In this document: positions 8,954 through 18,426 of the stretch, piece by piece
Layout of the letters: the number at the start of each line of letters is the position of its first letter
How positions within the stretch are numbered: position 1 is the stretch's first letter
Assembly (NCBI RefSeq): GCF_020708045.1
Contig: NZ_JAJFES010000005.1
Span: 1-64,000 of the forward strand
Length of the DNA: 64,000 nt
Direction of reading: 5' to 3'
Source: Massilia sp. IC2-278
GTDB taxonomy: Bacteria; Pseudomonadota; Gammaproteobacteria; Burkholderiales; Burkholderiaceae_D
Notes under the pieces: model-generated
What the model was told of the DNA's origin: nothing
The model's input: only the letters and a program-made list of their open reading frames with translations
Database searches by the model: none
Position numbers and translations under genes: made by a program

Positions 8954-9646
8954 GTGCAGCCGGGTGCAGCGGCAATCCGCGCCGCCATCATCGACCTGGA
9001 CGGCACCATGCTCGACACGGTGCCGGATTTCGAACTGGCCCTGAACGCCATGCGCGCCGAGTTTTCGCTCGCGCCGATCACGCAGGACGTGATCAAGCCG
9101 ATGGTCGGCAAGGGTTCGGAAAAGCTGATCCGCGACGTGCTGGCGCTCGACTTCGACGCCGCCCGCATCGACGCCGTCTACGACGAAGCGATGGCCGCCT
9201 ATCAGCGCCACTACCTCGCAATCAACGGCGAGCGCAGCGTACTGTTCGACGGCGTGATCGAAGGCCTGCAAGCCCTGCGCGACATGGGCCTGCGCCTGGC
9301 CTGCGTGACCAACAAGCCGATCAGTTTCACCACGCCGCTGCTGGCGCAAAAGGGCCTGGCGCCCTGGTTCGAGCTGGTCTACGGCGGCGATTCGCTCCCG
9401 AAAAAGAAGCCCGATCCGCTGCCGCTGCTGCAGGTCTGCAGCGACTTCGACCTGCCGCCGCAGCAGGTGGTGGCGATCGGCGATTCCTCGAACGATGCCG
9501 AAGCGGCGCGCGCTGCACGTTGCTTCGTGCTCACAGTGCCATATGGTTATAACCACGGAAGGCCTGTTCAAGAGATCGATTCCGATGGTATAGTTAATTC
9601 GCTACTGGATGCCGCGAAGCTGATTCGTGCGCACAACGGCGCTTAA
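8954..9646 (+). CDS. gph: phosphoglycolate phosphatase
   Basis: This is a 230-residue HAD hydrolase with motif I DLDGTMLDT, motif II VTNKP, motif III lysine in KKKPDPLPLL and motif IV IGDSSNDAEAA. It dephosphorylates 2-phosphoglycolate formed from oxidative DNA damage or Rubisco activity. It starts with GTG 2 bp after rpe, so the two are probably cotranscribed. Its 3' end contains a TATAGT (9589-9594) that could be the -10 of a promoter for the trp leader that follows. Confidence 0.93.
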   Translation: MQPGAAAIRAAIIDLDGTMLDTVPDFELALNAMRAEFSLAPITQDVIKPMVGKGSEKLIRDVLALDFDAARIDAVYDEAMAAYQRHYLAINGERSVLFDGVIEGLQALRDMGLRLACVTNKPISFTTPLLAQKGLAPWFELVYGGDSLPKKKPDPLPLLQVCSDFDLPPQQVVAIGDSSNDAEAARAARCFVLTVPYGYNHGRPVQEIDSDGIVNSLLDAAKLIRAHNGA

Positions 9647-9663
9647 ACATCACTTATCTATAC

Positions 9664-9750
9664 ATGTTCTTCACCAAAAAACACACTGTCAACCAGACCG
9701 GCGCCCTTGAGGCCTGGCTGTGGCGACGCTGGCAATCCTGGGCTCACTAA
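9664..9750 (+). CDS. trpL: tryptophan operon leader peptide
   Basis: ATG at 9664 opens 28 codons ending at TAA 9748-9750. Four of the last eleven residues are Trp (positions 18, 20, 23, 26, in EAWLWRRWQSWAH). Such clustering directly upstream of trpE and followed by a terminator hairpin is the hallmark of ribosome-mediated transcription attenuation: low charged tRNA-Trp stalls the ribosome on these codons and lets trpEGDC be transcribed. The start is 17 bp after the gph stop. A possible promoter (TGTTCA, 18 bp, TATAGT at 9565-9594) lies in the end of gph. Confidence 0.88.
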   Translation: MFFTKKHTVNQTGALEAWLWRRWQSWAH

Positions 9751-9764
9751 CCCTGTATTGATTG

Positions 9765-9797
9765 CTGCCGGCTGCACGCGCATCCGGCAGGTTTTTT
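9765..9797 (+). terminator. trp attenuator (intrinsic terminator)
   Basis: CTGCCGG (9765-9771) pairs with CCGGCAG (9784-9790) around a 12-nt loop, followed by G and six T (9792-9797), 14 nt after the leader peptide stop. A competing antiterminator can be drawn between GGCAATC (9731-9737) in the Trp-codon region and GATTGCT (9760-9766), which would use up the first bases of the terminator stem. The anti-antiterminator pairing is not clear to me by eye. Confidence 0.85.
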
Positions 9798-9847
9798 GAA
9801 CCACCGCCGCCCCACCTCCCTCCAATACGGGCGGCCCGGAGAAGAAC

Positions 9848-11344
9848 ATGACCGAACTCGAATTCCGCTCGCTGGCCAACCAGGGCTACAACCGCATTCC
9901 GCTCATCGCCGAAGCCTTTGCCGACCTGGAAACGCCGCTCTCGCTCTACCTGAAGCTGGCCCAGTCGCAAAACACCGGCAAGAACACCTTCCTGCTGGAG
10001 TCGGTAGTCGGCGGCGAGCGCTTCGGGCGCTACTCCTTCATCGGCCTGCCGGCCAAGACCCTGCTGCGCGCCACGGGCAACCTCGTCGAGATCGTCACGA
10101 ACGGCGTGGTGACGGAGACGCACGAAGGCAACCCGCTCGACTTCATCGAAGCATTCCAGGCGCGCTTCAAGGTCGCGCTGCGCCCGGGTATGCCGCGCTT
10201 CTGCGGCGGCCTGGCCGGCTACTTCGGCTACGACACGGTGCGCCACATCGAGCGCAAACTCGCCGGCAGCGCGCCGAAGGACGACCTCGGCCTGCCGGAG
10301 ATCCAGCTGCTGGTGACGGAAGAACTGGCCGTCATCGACAACCTCTCGGGCAAGCTCTACCTGATCGTGTACGCGGACCCGGCGCAGCCGGAAGCCTTTG
10401 TCAAGGCACGCCAGCGCCTGAAGGAACTGCGCGTGATGCTGCGCCGTAGCGTCGACGTGCCCGTCACCACCGGCTCGGTGCGGACCGAAGCGGTGCGCGA
10501 TTTCAGTAAAGAGGACTACCTGGCGGCGGTGGCCAGGGCCCACGAATACGTGATGGCCGGCGACCTGATGCAGGTGCAGATCGGCCAGCGCATCCGCAAG
10601 CCATATGTGGATTCGCCGCTGTCGCTGTACCGCGCGCTGCGTTCGCTGAATCCCTCGCCCTACATGTATTACTACAACTTCGGCGACATACAGATTGTCG
10701 GCGCCTCGCCGGAAATCCTGGTGCGCAACGAGACCGCGCCAGGCGGCGACCGCAAGGTCACGCTGCGCCCGATCGCCGGCACCCGCCCGCGCGGATCGAC
10801 GCCGGAACGCGACGCCGAACTGGCGGTCGAACTGCTGGCCGACCCGAAGGAAATCGCGGAACACGTGATGCTGATCGACCTGGCGCGCAACGACATCGGC
10901 CGCATCGCCGAGACCGGCAGCGTGAAAGTCACCGACCGCATGGTCATCGAAAAATACTCGCACGTGCAGCACATCGTCTCGAACGTCGAAGGCAGCCTGA
11001 AGGAAGGCCTGTCCAACCTGGACGTGCTGCGCGCCACCTTCCCGGCCGGGACGCTGACCGGTGCGCCGAAGGTGCGGGCGATGGAAATCATCGACGAACT
11101 CGAGCCGGTGAAGCGCGGCATCTACGGCGGCGCCTGCGGCTACCTGAGTTTTGGCGGCGAAATGGACGTGGCGATCGCGATCCGCACCGGCGTGATCAAG
11201 GACGGCAACCTCTACGTGCAGGCGGCGGCCGGCATCGTGGCCGATTCCATCCCCGAGATGGAATGGCAGGAAACCGAAAACAAGGCGCGCGCGGTGCTGC
11301 GTGCGGCCGAGCAGGTGCAAGACGGACTGGATGGGGAGCTCTGA
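9848..11344 (+). CDS. trpE: anthranilate synthase component I
   Basis: The 498-residue chorismate-binding enzyme makes anthranilate from chorismate and ammonia supplied by TrpG. It keeps the tryptophan feedback site LLES near residue 45 and the chorismate/Mg2+ segments [39 protein letters not shown] and [14 protein letters not shown]. Its ATG follows a GGAGAAGA ribosome-binding site. It is the first structural gene after the attenuator, and trpG begins 1 bp after its stop. Confidence 0.98.
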   Translation: MTELEFRSLANQGYNRIPLIAEAFADLETPLSLYLKLAQSQNTGKNTFLLESVVGGERFGRYSFIGLPAKTLLRATGNLVEIVTNGVVTETHEGNPLDFIEAFQARFKVALRPGMPRFCGGLAGYFGYDTVRHIERKLAGSAPKDDLGLPEIQLLVTEELAVIDNLSGKLYLIVYADPAQPEAFVKARQRLKELRVMLRRSVDVPVTTGSVRTEAVRDFSKEDYLAAVARAHEYVMAGDLMQVQIGQRIRKPYVDSPLSLYRALRSLNPSPYMYYYNFGDIQIVGASPEILVRNETAPGGDRKVTLRPIAGTRPRGSTPERDAELAVELLADPKEIAEHVMLIDLARNDIGRIAETGSVKVTDRMVIEKYSHVQHIVSNVEGSLKEGLSNLDVLRATFPAGTLTGAPKVRAMEIIDELEPVKRGIYGGACGYLSFGGEMDVAIAIRTGVIKDGNLYVQAAAGIVADSIPEMEWQETENKARAVLRAAEQVQDGLDGEL

Positions 11345-11345
11345 C

Positions 11346-11912
11346 ATGCTGCTAATGATCGACAACTACGATTCCTTCACCTACAACATCGTCCAGTACT
11401 TCGGCGAACTGGGTGAAGAAGTGCGCACCGTACGCAACGACGAAGTCACGATCGAACAGATCGCGGACATGCAGATCGACCGCATCTGCATTTCGCCGGG
11501 GCCCAAAGCGCCGGTCGATGCGGGCGTGTCGGTCGACGTCATCAAGGAATTCGGCGGCAAGCTGCCGATCCTCGGCGTCTGCCTCGGCCACCAGGCCATC
11601 GGCGAAGCCTTTGGGGGCAAGATCGTGCGCGCCAAGCAGGTCATGCACGGCAAGACCTCGCTGGTGGCGCATACCGGCGTCGGCGTGTTCAAGGGGATTC
11701 CAAGCCCGTTCACCGTGATCCGCTACCACTCGCTAGCCATCGAGCGCGCCTCGCTGCCCGACTGCCTGGAAGTGACGGCCTGGACCGACGACGGCGAAAT
11801 CATGGGCGTGCGCCACAAGGAGCTCGACATCGAGGGCGTGCAGTTCCACCCCGAATCGATCCTGTCCGAGCACGGCCACGCGCTGCTGAAGAACTTCCTC
11901 GAGCGCTCATAA
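11346..11912 (+). CDS. trpG: anthranilate synthase component II (glutamine amidotransferase)
   Basis: The 188-residue class I glutamine amidotransferase begins [14 protein letters not shown] and has the nucleophile Cys in [15 protein letters not shown] plus the catalytic His/Glu in FHPESI. It feeds ammonia from glutamine to TrpE; members of this family can also serve aminodeoxychorismate synthase. The frame is open further upstream inside trpE, but the ATG at 11346 is the family's normal start and directly follows the trpE stop. Confidence 0.97.
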   Translation: MLLMIDNYDSFTYNIVQYFGELGEEVRTVRNDEVTIEQIADMQIDRICISPGPKAPVDAGVSVDVIKEFGGKLPILGVCLGHQAIGEAFGGKIVRAKQVMHGKTSLVAHTGVGVFKGIPSPFTVIRYHSLAIERASLPDCLEVTAWTDDGEIMGVRHKELDIEGVQFHPESILSEHGHALLKNFLERS

Positions 11913-11928
11913 CACTACTGGAACCTCC

Positions 11929-12963
11929 ATGCCGATCACACCACAAGAAGCGCTGCTGCGCTGTATCGAACACCGCGAGATCTTCCACGACGAGATGCTG
12001 CACCTGTTCCGCCAGATCATGGCCGGCGAGATGTCGCCGACCATGGTGGCCGCCCTGACCATGGGCCTGCGCGTGAAGAAGGAAACCATCGGCGAGATCA
12101 CCGCCGCCGCGCAGGTCATGCGCGAATTTTCCACCAAGGTGCCGATGGCCGACACCAGCCGCCTGCTCGACATCGTCGGCACCGGTGGCGACGGCGCGAA
12201 TACCTTCAATATCTCCAGCGCCTCGATGTTCGTGGCCGCCGCCGCCGGTGCGCGCGTGGCCAAGCACGGCGGACGCAGCGTGTCGTCGTCCTCGGGCAGC
12301 GCCGATTTGATCGAATCGCTCGGCGCCCACATCGATTTGAAGCCCGAGCAGATCGCGCAATCGATCGCCCAGACCGGCATCGGCTTCATGTTCGCGCCGA
12401 ACCACCACGCGGCCATGAAGCACGTGGCGCCGGTGCGCCGCGAACTCGGCGTGCGCAGCATCTTCAACATCCTCGGGCCGCTGACCAACCCGGCCGGCGC
12501 GCCGAACATCCTGATGGGCGTGTTCCACCCCGACCTGGTCGGCATCCAGGTGCGCGTGCTGCAGCGCCTCGGTGCCCAGCATGCGCTGGTGGTCTGGGGC
12601 CGCGACAACATGGATGAAGTCTCGCTCGGCGCCGGCACCCTGGTCGGTGAACTGGTGAACGGCGAAATCCGCGAGTACGAAATCCATCCGGAAGACTTCG
12701 GTATGCAGATGGTTTCGAGCCGCAATTTAAAAGTGGCGAACACCGAGGAATCCAAGGTGCGCGTGCTGGAAGCGCTGCGCGGCGAACCGGGGCCGGCGCA
12801 CGACATCGTGGCGCTGAACGCCGGCACCGCGCTGTATGCGGCGGGCGTGTGCGCCTCGATCGAGGAAGGGCTGGCGAAAGCGCGTGAGACCATTGCAAGC
12901 GGCGCGGCGTTGGCCAAGCTGGAGCAGTTCGTGAACGTCACGCGCCAGCTGGGAGCACGCTGA
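11929..12963 (+). CDS. trpD: anthranilate phosphoribosyltransferase
   Basis: The 344-residue protein transfers phosphoribosyl from PRPP to anthranilate. It has the PRPP-binding glycine loop [14 protein letters not shown], then [15 protein letters not shown], and the anthranilate-site segment [20 protein letters not shown] followed by NPAGAP. It lies 16 bp after trpG and 3 bp before trpC in the trp operon. Confidence 0.98.
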   Translation: MPITPQEALLRCIEHREIFHDEMLHLFRQIMAGEMSPTMVAALTMGLRVKKETIGEITAAAQVMREFSTKVPMADTSRLLDIVGTGGDGANTFNISSASMFVAAAAGARVAKHGGRSVSSSSGSADLIESLGAHIDLKPEQIAQSIAQTGIGFMFAPNHHAAMKHVAPVRRELGVRSIFNILGPLTNPAGAPNILMGVFHPDLVGIQVRVLQRLGAQHALVVWGRDNMDEVSLGAGTLVGELVNGEIREYEIHPEDFGMQMVSSRNLKVANTEESKVRVLEALRGEPGPAHDIVALNAGTALYAAGVCASIEEGLAKARETIASGAALAKLEQFVNVTRQLGAR

Positions 12964-12966
12964 TCC

Positions 12967-13767
12967 ATGTCCGACATCCTGAACAAGATTTTGGCCGTAA
13001 AGGCCGATGAAGTGGCGGCGGCCAAGAAGCACCGCGATTTGCTGAGCCTGCGCCGCGAAGTCGAGTCCGATAGCGAACTGCGCGCCGGCATCCGCGGCTT
13101 CGAGGCGAGCCTGCGCCGCAGTATTGCCGAAGGGCGCGCCGGTGTGATCGCCGAGGTGAAAAAGGCCTCGCCTTCGAAGGGCGTGCTGCGGCCGGATTTC
13201 CGTCCGGCGCAGATTGCCGAGAGCTATGCCGAAGGCGGCGCATCCTGCCTGTCGGTGCTGACCGACGTGCAGTTCTTCCAGGGTTCAGTGGATTACCTGC
13301 GCCAGGCGCGCGCCGCGGTCGAGATCCCGGTGATCCGCAAGGACTTCATCGTCGACATGTACCAGGTGTACGAAGCCCGTGCGATGGGCGCGGACGCGAT
13401 TCTCTTGATCGTCTCTGCGCTGGATCATGGCCTGATGGCCGAGTTGGAGGCATGTGCGCAGGAACTCGGTATGGACGTGCTGGTCGAAGTACATGACGGT
13501 GATGAGTTGACCGCGGCGCTGCGCCTGAAAACGCGCCTCGTGGGCATCAACAACCGCAACCTGCGCACGTTTGCCGTGTCGCTCGATACCACCATCGATC
13601 TGCTGCCGCGTATCCCGGCGGAGCGGCTGGTGGTCACCGAGTCCGGCATTGCGGTGCGCGGCGATGTTGAACGCATGCGCGCGGCGAACGTGCATGCCTT
13701 CCTGGTGGGCGAAGCCTTCATGCGGGCGCCCGATCCCGGCAACGAATTGCGACGATTATTCGACTGA
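12967..13767 (+). CDS. trpC: indole-3-glycerol phosphate synthase
   Basis: The 266-residue TIM-barrel enzyme closes the indole ring of CdRP. Key segments are [18 protein letters not shown] (catalytic Lys), [42 protein letters not shown] and the phosphate site TESGI. It is monofunctional, with no fused phosphoribosylanthranilate isomerase domain. The stop is followed after 1 bp by the ATG of the lipoprotein gene, so that gene is probably on the same transcript. trpF, trpB and trpA are not in this window. Confidence 0.97.
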   Translation: MSDILNKILAVKADEVAAAKKHRDLLSLRREVESDSELRAGIRGFEASLRRSIAEGRAGVIAEVKKASPSKGVLRPDFRPAQIAESYAEGGASCLSVLTDVQFFQGSVDYLRQARAAVEIPVIRKDFIVDMYQVYEARAMGADAILLIVSALDHGLMAELEACAQELGMDVLVEVHDGDELTAALRLKTRLVGINNRNLRTFAVSLDTTIDLLPRIPAERLVVTESGIAVRGDVERMRAANVHAFLVGEAFMRAPDPGNELRRLFD

Positions 13768-13768
13768 C

Positions 13769-14284
13769 ATGAACACTTCCATCCGCATCAGGGCCGCTCT
13801 CCTTTTTCTACTGGCAGCCCTGGGCGGATGCAGCACGGTCCAGCCCGTTGCTTCCACGGCCCGACGACTTGTCGAGGCTATTCTTCCCGGTTCTCCCTCT
13901 ACGCCCAGCCCTGCCGGACCGCTCGACGCGCCGGCGCCGCCGCCTTCGCGCACGCTCGATGCGTACAAGGCCGAGGTGGCGCAGCACGTGATGCGCCATA
14001 ACAGCGGGCAGACCTTCAGCGGACGCTTGCCGCCGATGCTGCCGGCCATCGTGGTGCTGAACATCACAGTGCGTGACGATGGGGAATTGGAAGAGGTGAA
14101 GGTGCAGAGGTCGCGCGACGAGGATGCGTCGCAGGTGGCGCTGGCGTCGATGCGGCGTAGCGGGCCGCTGCCCAGGCCGGTGCATCTGCTAGCGGGGAGT
14201 TCGCGCAAGCTGACGTTTTCGGAGACGTTTTTGTTCAACGACCAGTATCGGTTTCAGTTGCGCAGTCTCGCTGGCCCGCAGTGA
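13769..14284 (+). CDS. TonB C-terminal-like lipoprotein
   Basis: The 171-residue protein has a lipobox LGGC with Cys21, a Pro-rich linker, and a C-terminal half resembling the TonB C-terminal domain (VVLNITVRDDGELEEVKVQRS followed by ASMRRSGPLPRP). It is therefore an envelope lipoprotein with a TonB/TolA-like fold, without an N-terminal membrane anchor of the usual TonB type. It starts 1 bp after the trpC stop; the coupling may be chance. A REPIN-like repeat follows 46 bp downstream. Confidence 0.72.
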   Translation: MNTSIRIRAALLFLLAALGGCSTVQPVASTARRLVEAILPGSPSTPSPAGPLDAPAPPPSRTLDAYKAEVAQHVMRHNSGQTFSGRLPPMLPAIVVLNITVRDDGELEEVKVQRSRDEDASQVALASMRRSGPLPRPVHLLAGSSRKLTFSETFLFNDQYRFQLRSLAGPQ

Positions 14285-14330
14285 TGGTTTGTGTGAAAAC
14301 CCGAAATATCCTTTGTACCTGCGGCTAAAA

Positions 14331-14495
14331 CCGTACGGTGGGCACTCCGTGCCCACGCGGAACGTCGCACCATGTTGGCTTCGTTTGAATGTTGCCGTCT
14401 GCTCTTGGATGCGGCGTCACAATGCGGGCCACGCGGCTTTAACAATGCCAACGTCATGCAGGCTTCCGCGTGGGCACGGAGTGCCCACCGTACGG
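14331..14495. repeat. REPIN-like palindromic doublet, copy 1
   Basis: Two arms in inverted orientation: 14331-14360 and its near-exact reverse complement 14466-14495. Each arm is itself a hairpin, GTGGGCACTCCGTGCCCAC, preceded or followed by CCGTACG. The 105-bp spacer is not conserved with the other copies (53026-53212 and 58432-58632). It fills most of the gap between the convergent TonB-like and M61 genes (14285-14552); I see no gene there. Confidence 0.85.
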
Positions 14496-14552
14496 TTAGC
14501 GTATCAACTCGTGCGCGAGCCGCGTGTGCATCAACACCGCGGCGCCGATGGA

Positions 14553-16493
14553 TTACACCGCGCTCGGCCGCGCAATCGTCCCCGCCTTGCGCACGCCGGC
14601 AACCGTCGACAGCGTAACGCCCGGCACCCGGTCGCCCTGCAGCGTGACCTCGAACGCCATCAACTCGTCGCGCCGGAACGCATGCACCGTCACCTTGTCG
14701 CCCACACGGTAGCGCGACAACAAGGCATCCACGTTCGACGGATTACCGTTCACGCGCAGTCCGTCGATCGCAATCACGATGTCCAGCGCCGACAACCCCG
14801 CCCCATGCGCCGCGCCGCCCTCGTGCACCTGGGTCAGCTTGGCGCCGAGCGGGTCGCGGCCGATGCCGGCGTCGAGCGACGGCTTGCCGCTGTTGCGCTC
14901 GTCCACCAGCTTGACGCCCAGCGGCGCGTACAGCTTGGCCAGCGGCAGATCTTCCGTCCCACGAATGTACTTGTCGAACAAGCCGCGCAGCTTCACGCCG
15001 CTGACCTCGTCGAACAGCGCTTCCACTTCGCGGTCGGTCACGCCGCGGCCGGCGCCGGCGTAGAAGTCGCGCCCGTAGCGCTGCCACAGCGCGCGCATGA
15101 TGTCGTCCAGCGAACGCTGTCCGTTCGTCTTGGTGCGAATCGTCAGGTCGAAGGCAAGCGCAATCAGCGAACCCTTGGTGTAGTAGCTGATGATGGCGTT
15201 CGGCGAGTTCTCGTCCTGGCGGTAGTACTTGCTCCAGGCATCGAAACTCGAATCGGCCACGCTCTGCTTGGTACGGCCGCTGCCGCGCAGCACGCTGCCG
15301 ACGGTTTTCCCCAGCAGCTTGAAGTAGGTCGGCTCGCCGATGATCCCGGCGCGTACCAGCATCAGGTCGTCGTAGTAGCTGGTAAAGCCTTCGAACAGCC
15401 ACAACAGCGGCGTGTAGTTTTCCACCTGCAGGTCGTAGGGCGCGAACACGGCCGGCTTGATGCGCTTGACGTTCCAGGTGTGGAAGTACTCGTGGCTGCA
15501 CAGGCCCAGGAATTTCAGGTAGCCCTCGCCCGGTTCGCCCGACTTCGGCCCGCCTACGCAGGGCAAGTCGGCGCGTGCGCAGATCAGCGCGGTCGAGGCG
15601 CGGTGCTCGAGGCCGCCGTAGCCGTCGCCCACGGCCATGGTCATGAACACGTAGCGGTCGAGCGGCGCTTTTTTCGCCTCCGGCTCGAAGAAGGCGATCT
15701 GGGTTTCGCAGATGGCCTTCAGGTCGGCCTGCAGGCGCGCCATGTCCAGGTTCGGCACGCGGCCGGTGATGACGATGTCGTGCGGGATGCCGTGCGCCTT
15801 GAAGGTGGCCAGCGCGAAGTCGCCCATTTCCACCGGGTGGTCGATCAATTCGTCGTAGTCGCCGGCCACGTAGGTGCCGAAGCCGTAGCGCTTGGCGCCG
15901 AGTTCCTTCATCGCGGTAGCCACGCGCCAGGTCTTCGCGGCCGCGTCTGCGGGACGCTGGATGTCGACCTGGTGCGCCTGCGCTTCCTGGCCGACCACGC
16001 GCAGGAAGACGCTGGTGCCGTTGAAGAAGCCGTGGGTCTGGTCGAGGTGGGCGGCGCGCACCGACAGGTCCCAGGCATAGACTTCGTAGTGCAGGGTCAG
16101 CGCACCTTCGACCGGCGCGGCCTGCCAGGAGTGCTTGTCGAGCTTGGCCAGCGCGACGGCGGCGCCGTTCGCCTCGGCGCGGATGCGCACGATGTTGCGC
16201 GCGAATTCGCGGATCATGTAGCTGCCCGGGATCCAGGCCGGCAGGGCGAATACCTGGCCATCCGGCGCGGGCGCGGGCACCGTCACCGTGACGTTGAACA
16301 GGTGGCCGGCCAGGTCCTTGGGAACGATGCTGTACTGGATGGCGTTCTGCCTGGCTGCCGGTTTGCCGGTCCGCCTGGCTGGCTGCACCGTGGTTTGCGG
16401 GATGGTTTGCGCGGCGGCTTGCTGGACGAGCCGATCAGCGGCTTGATCGGCGGTCTGCGCGGTGGTCTTCTTGGGCTGGGCGGTTTTTTTCAT
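14553..16493 (-). CDS. M61 family (glycyl) aminopeptidase with PDZ domain
   Basis: The 646-residue protein has an N-terminal beta-domain (NVTVTVPAPAPDGQVFALPAWIPGSYMIREFARN), a zinc metallopeptidase core with the HExxH motif in CSHEYFHTWNVKRIKP and the third-ligand region WLFEGFTSYYDDL, and a C-terminal PDZ domain (GAAHGAGLSALDIVIAIDGLRV). This is the domain order of M61 aminopeptidases. I begin it at MKKTAQ (16493); the open frame upstream reads antisense through the MocA-like gene in another frame. A low-complexity Thr/Gln/Ala stretch (residues 3-45) precedes the domain, with no classical signal peptide. Confidence 0.92.
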   Translation of the reverse strand: MKKTAQPKKTTAQTADQAADRLVQQAAAQTIPQTTVQPARRTGKPAARQNAIQYSIVPKDLAGHLFNVTVTVPAPAPDGQVFALPAWIPGSYMIREFARNIVRIRAEANGAAVALAKLDKHSWQAAPVEGALTLHYEVYAWDLSVRAAHLDQTHGFFNGTSVFLRVVGQEAQAHQVDIQRPADAAAKTWRVATAMKELGAKRYGFGTYVAGDYDELIDHPVEMGDFALATFKAHGIPHDIVITGRVPNLDMARLQADLKAICETQIAFFEPEAKKAPLDRYVFMTMAVGDGYGGLEHRASTALICARADLPCVGGPKSGEPGEGYLKFLGLCSHEYFHTWNVKRIKPAVFAPYDLQVENYTPLLWLFEGFTSYYDDLMLVRAGIIGEPTYFKLLGKTVGSVLRGSGRTKQSVADSSFDAWSKYYRQDENSPNAIISYYTKGSLIALAFDLTIRTKTNGQRSLDDIMRALWQRYGRDFYAGAGRGVTDREVEALFDEVSGVKLRGLFDKYIRGTEDLPLAKLYAPLGVKLVDERNSGKPSLDAGIGRDPLGAKLTQVHEGGAAHGAGLSALDIVIAIDGLRVNGNPSNVDALLSRYRVGDKVTVHAFRRDELMAFEVTLQGDRVPGVTLSTVAGVRKAGTIARPSAV

Positions 16494-16560
16494 GGGTCGA
16501 AGGAAGGCTGCCGGGATACGTATAGTGTAAACGATTCGGCAGCGCCCGGACCCGCAAGCG

Positions 16561-17178
16561 CTAGAGGTCGGCCGGCGTGTCGATGTCGCGGAAGATCCCG
16601 GGGTCGCCGACTTCGACTTCGCGCACCGGCATCGACTTGAGCAGCGCACGCGCGCCGTGCTCCCCTTGCAGCGCCAGCAGCGCCGGCAGGTGCGCGGCGC
16701 CGAAAGCCACCGGGTTGCCGCGCCGCCCTGCGTGCACCGGCGCCGCGATGTCCGCGCCATCGGCCAGGGCAGCGAGCAGCGCCCGCATCGTTGCGGGAGA
16801 AACGAAAGGCATGTCGCCCAGCGCCACCAGCCAGGCATCGGCTGCGGGCAGCGAATGGCGGATGGCATGCACGAGCGACGCCGCCATGCCGCTGTCGGCC
16901 TCGGGACAGAGCGTGACCTCGACACCCAGCCCGCCCAGGAGAGCGGCGACGCCGCCGTCGGCCGGCGGCACCACGGCGATCACGCGCGGCACGACAGCAA
17001 GAAGCGCACGCGCACTGGCCGCCACCACCGGCTCGCCACCGGGCAGCAACTGGAGCAGCTTGTTGCGCTCGCCCAGTGGATCGAAGCGCCGGCCCCTGCC
17101 CGCGGCCAGCAGGATCCCGGCCACGTTCGCAGTCACGTTTGCAGTCACGTTTGCAGTCAAATTCGCAGCGCCATTCAT
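16561..17178 (-). CDS. MocA/MobA-like molybdenum cofactor nucleotidyltransferase
   Basis: The 205-residue protein has the GTP/CTP-binding signature [21 protein letters not shown], the Asp of the metal site in GDMPFVSP, and GNPVAFG. Such enzymes transfer CMP or GMP to molybdopterin; the pairing with a [2Fe-2S] hydroxylase subunit points to the cytidylyltransferase MocA, needed for xanthine-oxidase-type enzymes. It overlaps the stop of that subunit gene by ATGA. The N-terminus before the core contains a 12-bp tandem repeat that encodes TANV three times. An internal start after the repeat is possible. Confidence 0.82.
   Translation of the reverse strand: MNGAANLTANVTANVTANVAGILLAAGRGRRFDPLGERNKLLQLLPGGEPVVAASARALLAVVPRVIAVVPPADGGVAALLGGLGVEVTLCPEADSGMAASLVHAIRHSLPAADAWLVALGDMPFVSPATMRALLAALADGADIAAPVHAGRRGNPVAFGAAHLPALLALQGEHGARALLKSMPVREVEVGDPGIFRDIDTPADL
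17126..17168. repeat. 12-bp tandem repeat in the 5' end of the MocA-like gene
   Basis: Units TTCGCAGTCACG, TTTGCAGTCACG, TTTGCAGTCAAA and a partial fourth unit lie head to tail (17126-17168). In the gene they encode the reiterated Thr-Ala-Asn-Val just before the nucleotide-binding loop. Copy-number change would keep frame. Confidence 0.85.
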
Positions 17179-17633
17179 GCAAGGGCCTGCGCGGCATCCT
17201 TGATGGCCGCGCGTATGCGCTGGTAGGTGCCGCAGCGGCAAATGTTCCCGCTCATGGCGTTGTCGATGTCGGCGTCGCTCGGCGCCTTGTTGGTGCGCAG
17301 CAGCGCGGTGGCGCTCATCACCTGCCCGCTCTGGCAGTAGCCGCATTGCGGCACGTCGTGGCGTATCCAGGCATCCTGCACGGCCTTGCCGACCGGGTCG
17401 CCGGCCATCGCTTCGATGGTCGCGATCTTCAACCCGGCGGCGGCCGAGATGGGCGTGATGCAAGAGCGGATCGGCGAACCTTCCAGGTGCACGGTGCAGG
17501 CGCCGCACAGGGCGGCGCCGCAGCCGAACTTGGTGCCGGTCAGGTCCAGGTTGTCGCGCAGGGCCCAGAGGATGGGCGTGGACGGATCGGCGTCGACCTG
17601 CAGGTCGCGCCCGTTGATGTTGAGTTGGACCAT
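17175..17633 (-). CDS. (2Fe-2S)-binding subunit of a xanthine oxidase-type molybdenum hydroxylase
   Basis: The 152-residue protein has the plant-type ferredoxin cluster [16 protein letters not shown] with a further Cys in IRSCITP, and the C-terminal second cluster [11 protein letters not shown] ... [12 protein letters not shown]. This is the small subunit (IorA/CoxS type) of an aldehyde or heterocycle dehydrogenase, passing electrons from the molybdenum site. I start at MVQLNING, since the frame upstream runs into the DsbC region. The large molybdopterin subunit, normally the adjacent gene, is missing: the upstream neighbour is dsbC and the downstream neighbour is the MocA-like gene. Confidence 0.92.
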   Translation of the reverse strand: MVQLNINGRDLQVDADPSTPILWALRDNLDLTGTKFGCGAALCGACTVHLEGSPIRSCITPISAAAGLKIATIEAMAGDPVGKAVQDAWIRHDVPQCGYCQSGQVMSATALLRTNKAPSDADIDNAMSGNICRCGTYQRIRAAIKDAAQALA

Positions 17634-17688
17634 GCCGCCCGGCTCCCGATCACAGGCCAAACAATTGTTCAGCCCGCATAACAATTGT

Positions 17689-18408
17689 TTAGTTCAGCGA
17701 TTCCAGCTTCGCTTCCAGCGTCTTCAGGTCGACCGCACCCGGGATACGGCTGCCATCGGTGAAGAAGATCGCCGGCGTGCCCTGGATGTTCAGCTTGTGG
17801 CCCAGTTCCACGACCTTGTCGTTCGGGGTTTCGCAGCTGCTTGGCGCGGCCGTCGGCACCTTGCCGTTGATCATCCAGTCGTCCCAGGCCTTGACCTGGT
17901 TCGGCGAACACCAGATGTTCTTCGATTTTTCGAAGGAATCCGGCGACAGGATGTTGTACATGAAGGTGTAGATGGTCACGTTGTCCAGCTGGGCCAGCGT
18001 GGTGGCGCGCAGGCGCTTGCAATAGCCGCAGTTCGGGTCCTCGAACACGGCGATCACGCGCTTGCCGTCGCCCTTCACCTGCTTCAGCGCCAGGTTCAGC
18101 GGCAGGTCGGAGAACTTGACCTTGTTCAGCTGGTCGATGCGCTCGCGGGTCAGGTTCTTCGAGCTCTTGGCGTCGAACACCTGGCCGATGAACAGGTACT
18201 CGGCCTTCTTGTCGGTGTACAGGATGTCGCCGCCGACGCGCAGCTCGTACAGGCCGCTGTACGGCGTTTCCTTGATCGAGTCGATCTTGGCGCCGCCCAG
18301 GCGCGGCTCGATATTCTTGCGGATGGCCGTTTCGGTGTTCTGGGCATCGACGCAACCCGCGATCAGGCCCGTCGCCAGCAGTACGGCGACCTTGGTTTTT
18401 AACATCAC
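17689..18408 (-). CDS. dsbC: thiol:disulfide interchange protein DsbC
   Basis: The 239-residue protein has an N-terminal export signal, a DsbC dimerisation-type domain (about 25-100) and a thioredoxin fold with the active site C127-G-Y-C130 in [12 protein letters not shown], plus a cis-Pro in GTPAIFF. It isomerises wrong disulfides in the periplasm. The signal region ends IAGC (Cys19), which could be a lipobox; most DsbC proteins are soluble, so this needs a check. A second disulfide-like Cys pair (IWCSP ... SSCETP) is kept as in the family. It lies 18 bp after the UbiH-type gene. Confidence 0.93.
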   Translation of the reverse strand: MMLKTKVAVLLATGLIAGCVDAQNTETAIRKNIEPRLGGAKIDSIKETPYSGLYELRVGGDILYTDKKAEYLFIGQVFDAKSSKNLTRERIDQLNKVKFSDLPLNLALKQVKGDGKRVIAVFEDPNCGYCKRLRATTLAQLDNVTIYTFMYNILSPDSFEKSKNIWCSPNQVKAWDDWMINGKVPTAAPSSCETPNDKVVELGHKLNIQGTPAIFFTDGSRIPGAVDLKTLEAKLESLN

Positions 18409-18426
18409 TTTGAATTCCTTAGAAAA

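Noticed and set aside
14289..16640. Long open frame antisense to the M61 aminopeptidase gene
   Set aside because: High GC gives long open antisense frames; its translation is His/Arg/Gln/Ala-rich with no domain, while the minus-strand frame has clear M61 motifs. Similar antisense frames at 42191-44731, 46889-48868, 53676-55133 and 59067-60917 were set aside for the same reason.
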